Source: Bacteroidota bacterium
GTDB taxonomy: Bacteria > Bacteroidota > Bacteroidia > Chitinophagales > Chitinophagaceae
Length of the DNA: 52,787 nucleotides
NCBI GenBank assembly: GCA_947476825.1
Contig: CANJRV010000007.1
Span: 1 to 52,787 of the forward strand
Direction of reading: 5' to 3'
The position numbers were made by a program, and so were the translations under genes. Below are positions 50,754 to 52,787 of the stretch, piece by piece (the stretch's first letter is position 1; each line of letters starts with the position of its first letter). A model generated the notes under the pieces. It had not been told where the DNA came from, made no database searches, and saw only the letters and a program-made list of their open reading frames with translations.

Positions 50754-52787
50754 CTACTTAAATGCCTTTGCACCTTCATAAGAAGCATGTAAATTATTTT
50801 TTAGTAATTGATTATTTGGATTAATTTTCAATCCTTTTTCACCAGCCTCTATCGCCTTATCCCATTCAGACAACATATTATGTGCAGCGCAAATATTATT
50901 ATAGGCCGCATCACTAGGTCCTTTTTGAAGTATTTTCTCTGCCACATCAATACACTGTCTATATTGCTTCATATTAAAATACGCCAAACTTAAACTTAAA
51001 TAATTATCTATAGATGGGGTTTGTTGTATTGCATAAAGCAGTCTAGTTATCTTATCCTTTCTATCAAAAGCATCAGCTAAGTTATTTTTTGCTAATTGAT
51101 TTTTAGGATCTATTTGTGTAGCTTTTTGACCAACAATGATTGCTGCATCATAATTACCAAGCATATTATTTGCAGAACAAATATTGTTATAAGCCTCCGG
51201 ATAATTAGGTTTAATTTGAATGGCTTTTTCGCAAGCTGAAATGCACTTTTCAAATTCGTTCTGATTATAATAGATTAAGCTTAAATCTAAATATTTTTCT
51301 GCGGTAGGCGCTTTCATGATCTCATCTTCTTTTATATCCGTCTCGCTTTTTCTTAATCTACTAGCTTCCAAAAATTTAGTTGCTTCTGGATCACCTGGCA
51401 CAATTTCCAATGTCTTTTGTGCAAGTTCTTCCAACTTATCCCATTGTTTTGTATTTTGATAAATTGAACACAATAAACTTCTAGAGTAAATATATCCAGG
51501 CATTATTTCCAAACTTCTTTTTAATAAATTAATGGCTTCAGCGGTGTGTGAGCGACTATTCAGGAATTTAGCATAATGATAATATGGCGTTGGGAAGGTA
51601 GGCCCAATTTCAATAGACTTTTTAAAGTAAAATTCAGCATTCACATCATCGTGCAAAAATGCTTTAACAACACCCATATTCGTGTTAATTGCCCAATACT
51701 GAGACCTCATGTTGTAGGACATTGTAAAATACTTTTCCGCCTCCTTGTAGTTATTTGCTCTCAAAAAAGTAAGTCCATAATTCATTAATCCTCTAGAATT
51801 TTTAGGGCTTTTTATAGTAACATCTTGCCACAAAGTAGATTCAGATTTCCATATTAGATTTCGTTGTGTAGTACCATAGGCATATCCACATAAAATGACG
51901 AGAATCAATACAAAAACCGAACGCTCATACTGTTTAATTTCTGCAATATTTTTCGTCAGATTTTCAAACAGAATACAAAGAGCCCAACACACGCTAATGA
52001 CCACCCCCACATAAGGATAGAAAATACGATGATCATTTAATACTTCCGAAAGTGGAATAATACTAGAAGTCGGAATTAGTGCAATAAAAAACCAGAGTAT
52101 CCCAAAAGAGACTGGCCTCCATTTAGCTATTTTGGAGGTTTTGAAAGCAATAAAAACCATAGCAAATACAAATGCGCTCCCTACCAAAAGTCTAATATCC
52201 CAAGGGCTTTCCAAGAGAGTCCAATCCGTATCAGCACTTAGTTCGAGAGGCAAAAATAAAGTAATAAAATAATGAAGAATAACAAAGGGTTGTGTCATCA
52301 GGTATTGCCATCTTGAAATATCTCCTACATAAAAAGTGTCTGGCTTCATTTTCTCTGTGATGGCATAAATGATAACACAAAAAATAAACGCAGGTATAAT
52401 TGACTTAAGAATGGGCAATATTAATTGTTTATTTTCCTTTTTAAATAAGTCTGGAATACTCAGTTGATATTCAAATAATAGAACATAAAAGAAGAATAAT
52501 GGCGCAAACATTACAGAAGTAGGTTTCGCTAATCCGCCTACTGCTATGGGCAATAAATATATGTAAGTCTTTTTACAAAATGGCGAATATTGATATAATA
52601 CAAACCCAAGAATAACAAAAAAAGTAGATTGCAAATCTGAACGCGCGATGATATAATTAATCGTTTCTGCATTTGCAGGATGTAATAAATACCAAGCAAC
52701 GGCAATAGCAGCCACGTAAAAATTCCACTTGCTGGGATAGGCTAAATTAAAAATTTTTGCCATGAAGTAAAACATCAATATTCCTTG
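50754..52787 (-). CDS. TMTC/GT-C-like TPR membrane protein, tandem paralog (5' partial at window end)
   Basis: Collinear and highly similar to 48211-50604; frame still open at the window end. Confidence 0.75.
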   Translation of the reverse strand, partial: QGILMFYFMAKIFNLAYPSKWNFYVAAIAVAWYLLHPANAETINYIIARSDLQSTFFVILGFVLYQYSPFCKKTYIYLLPIAVGGLAKPTSVMFAPLFFFYVLLFEYQLSIPDLFKKENKQLILPILKSIIPAFIFCVIIYAITEKMKPDTFYVGDISRWQYLMTQPFVILHYFITLFLPLELSADTDWTLLESPWDIRLLVGSAFVFAMVFIAFKTSKIAKWRPVSFGILWFFIALIPTSSIIPLSEVLNDHRIFYPYVGVVISVCWALCILFENLTKNIAEIKQYERSVFVLILVILCGYAYGTTQRNLIWKSESTLWQDVTIKSPKNSRGLMNYGLTFLRANNYKEAEKYFTMSYNMRSQYWAINTNMGVVKAFLHDDVNAEFYFKKSIEIGPTFPTPYYHYAKFLNSRSHTAEAINLLKRSLEIMPGYIYSRSLLCSIYQNTKQWDKLEELAQKTLEIVPGDPEATKFLEASRLRKSETDIKEDEIMKAPTAEKYLDLSLIYYNQNEFEKCISACEKAIQIKPNYPEAYNNICSANNMLGNYDAAIIVGQKATQIDPKNQLAKNNLADAFDRKDKITRLLYAIQQTPSIDNYLSLSLAYFNMKQYRQCIDVAEKILQKGPSDAAYNNICAAHNMLSEWDKAIEAGEKGLKINPNNQLLKNNLHASYEGAKAFK

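Overview
AT-rich Bacteroidota chromosomal window (Chitinophagaceae-like by gene content and repeat style; inference, no search run). Most of it is ordinary chromosome: an M1 peptidase fused to an outer-membrane barrel (5' partial), a tripartite RND efflux operon, ribH, cutC, folK, sppA, futalosine-pathway mqnB/mqnD, queD-like/folE, fbp, prfC, rlmB, lpxB, tRNA-Cys and tRNA-Ala, a translationally coupled GT2/DUF2304/GMC-oxidoreductase/epimerase/methyltransferase operon, an S41 protease, and two tandem TMTC-like GT-C/TPR membrane proteins (the last runs off the window end). An accessory patch at about 2.7-8.3 kb holds an AbiH-like gene with an in-frame stop, a MntA/HepT toxin-antitoxin pair, a decayed RAYT transposase and REP-like palindromes. 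Most interesting unexplained signals: (1) a modular hairpin repeat family placed in tandem downstream of both tRNA genes, with 11-bp stems that differ by compensatory changes; (2) an approximately 80-nt imperfect palindrome in three intergenic copies; (3) an approximately 180-nt nested inverted-repeat element upstream of prfC; (4) three mobile/defence genes interrupted by an in-frame TAA, two of them where a Gln codon is expected; (5) the six-gene GMC/GT2 operon with an unknown 136-aa partner. All family names come from motif recognition by eye.
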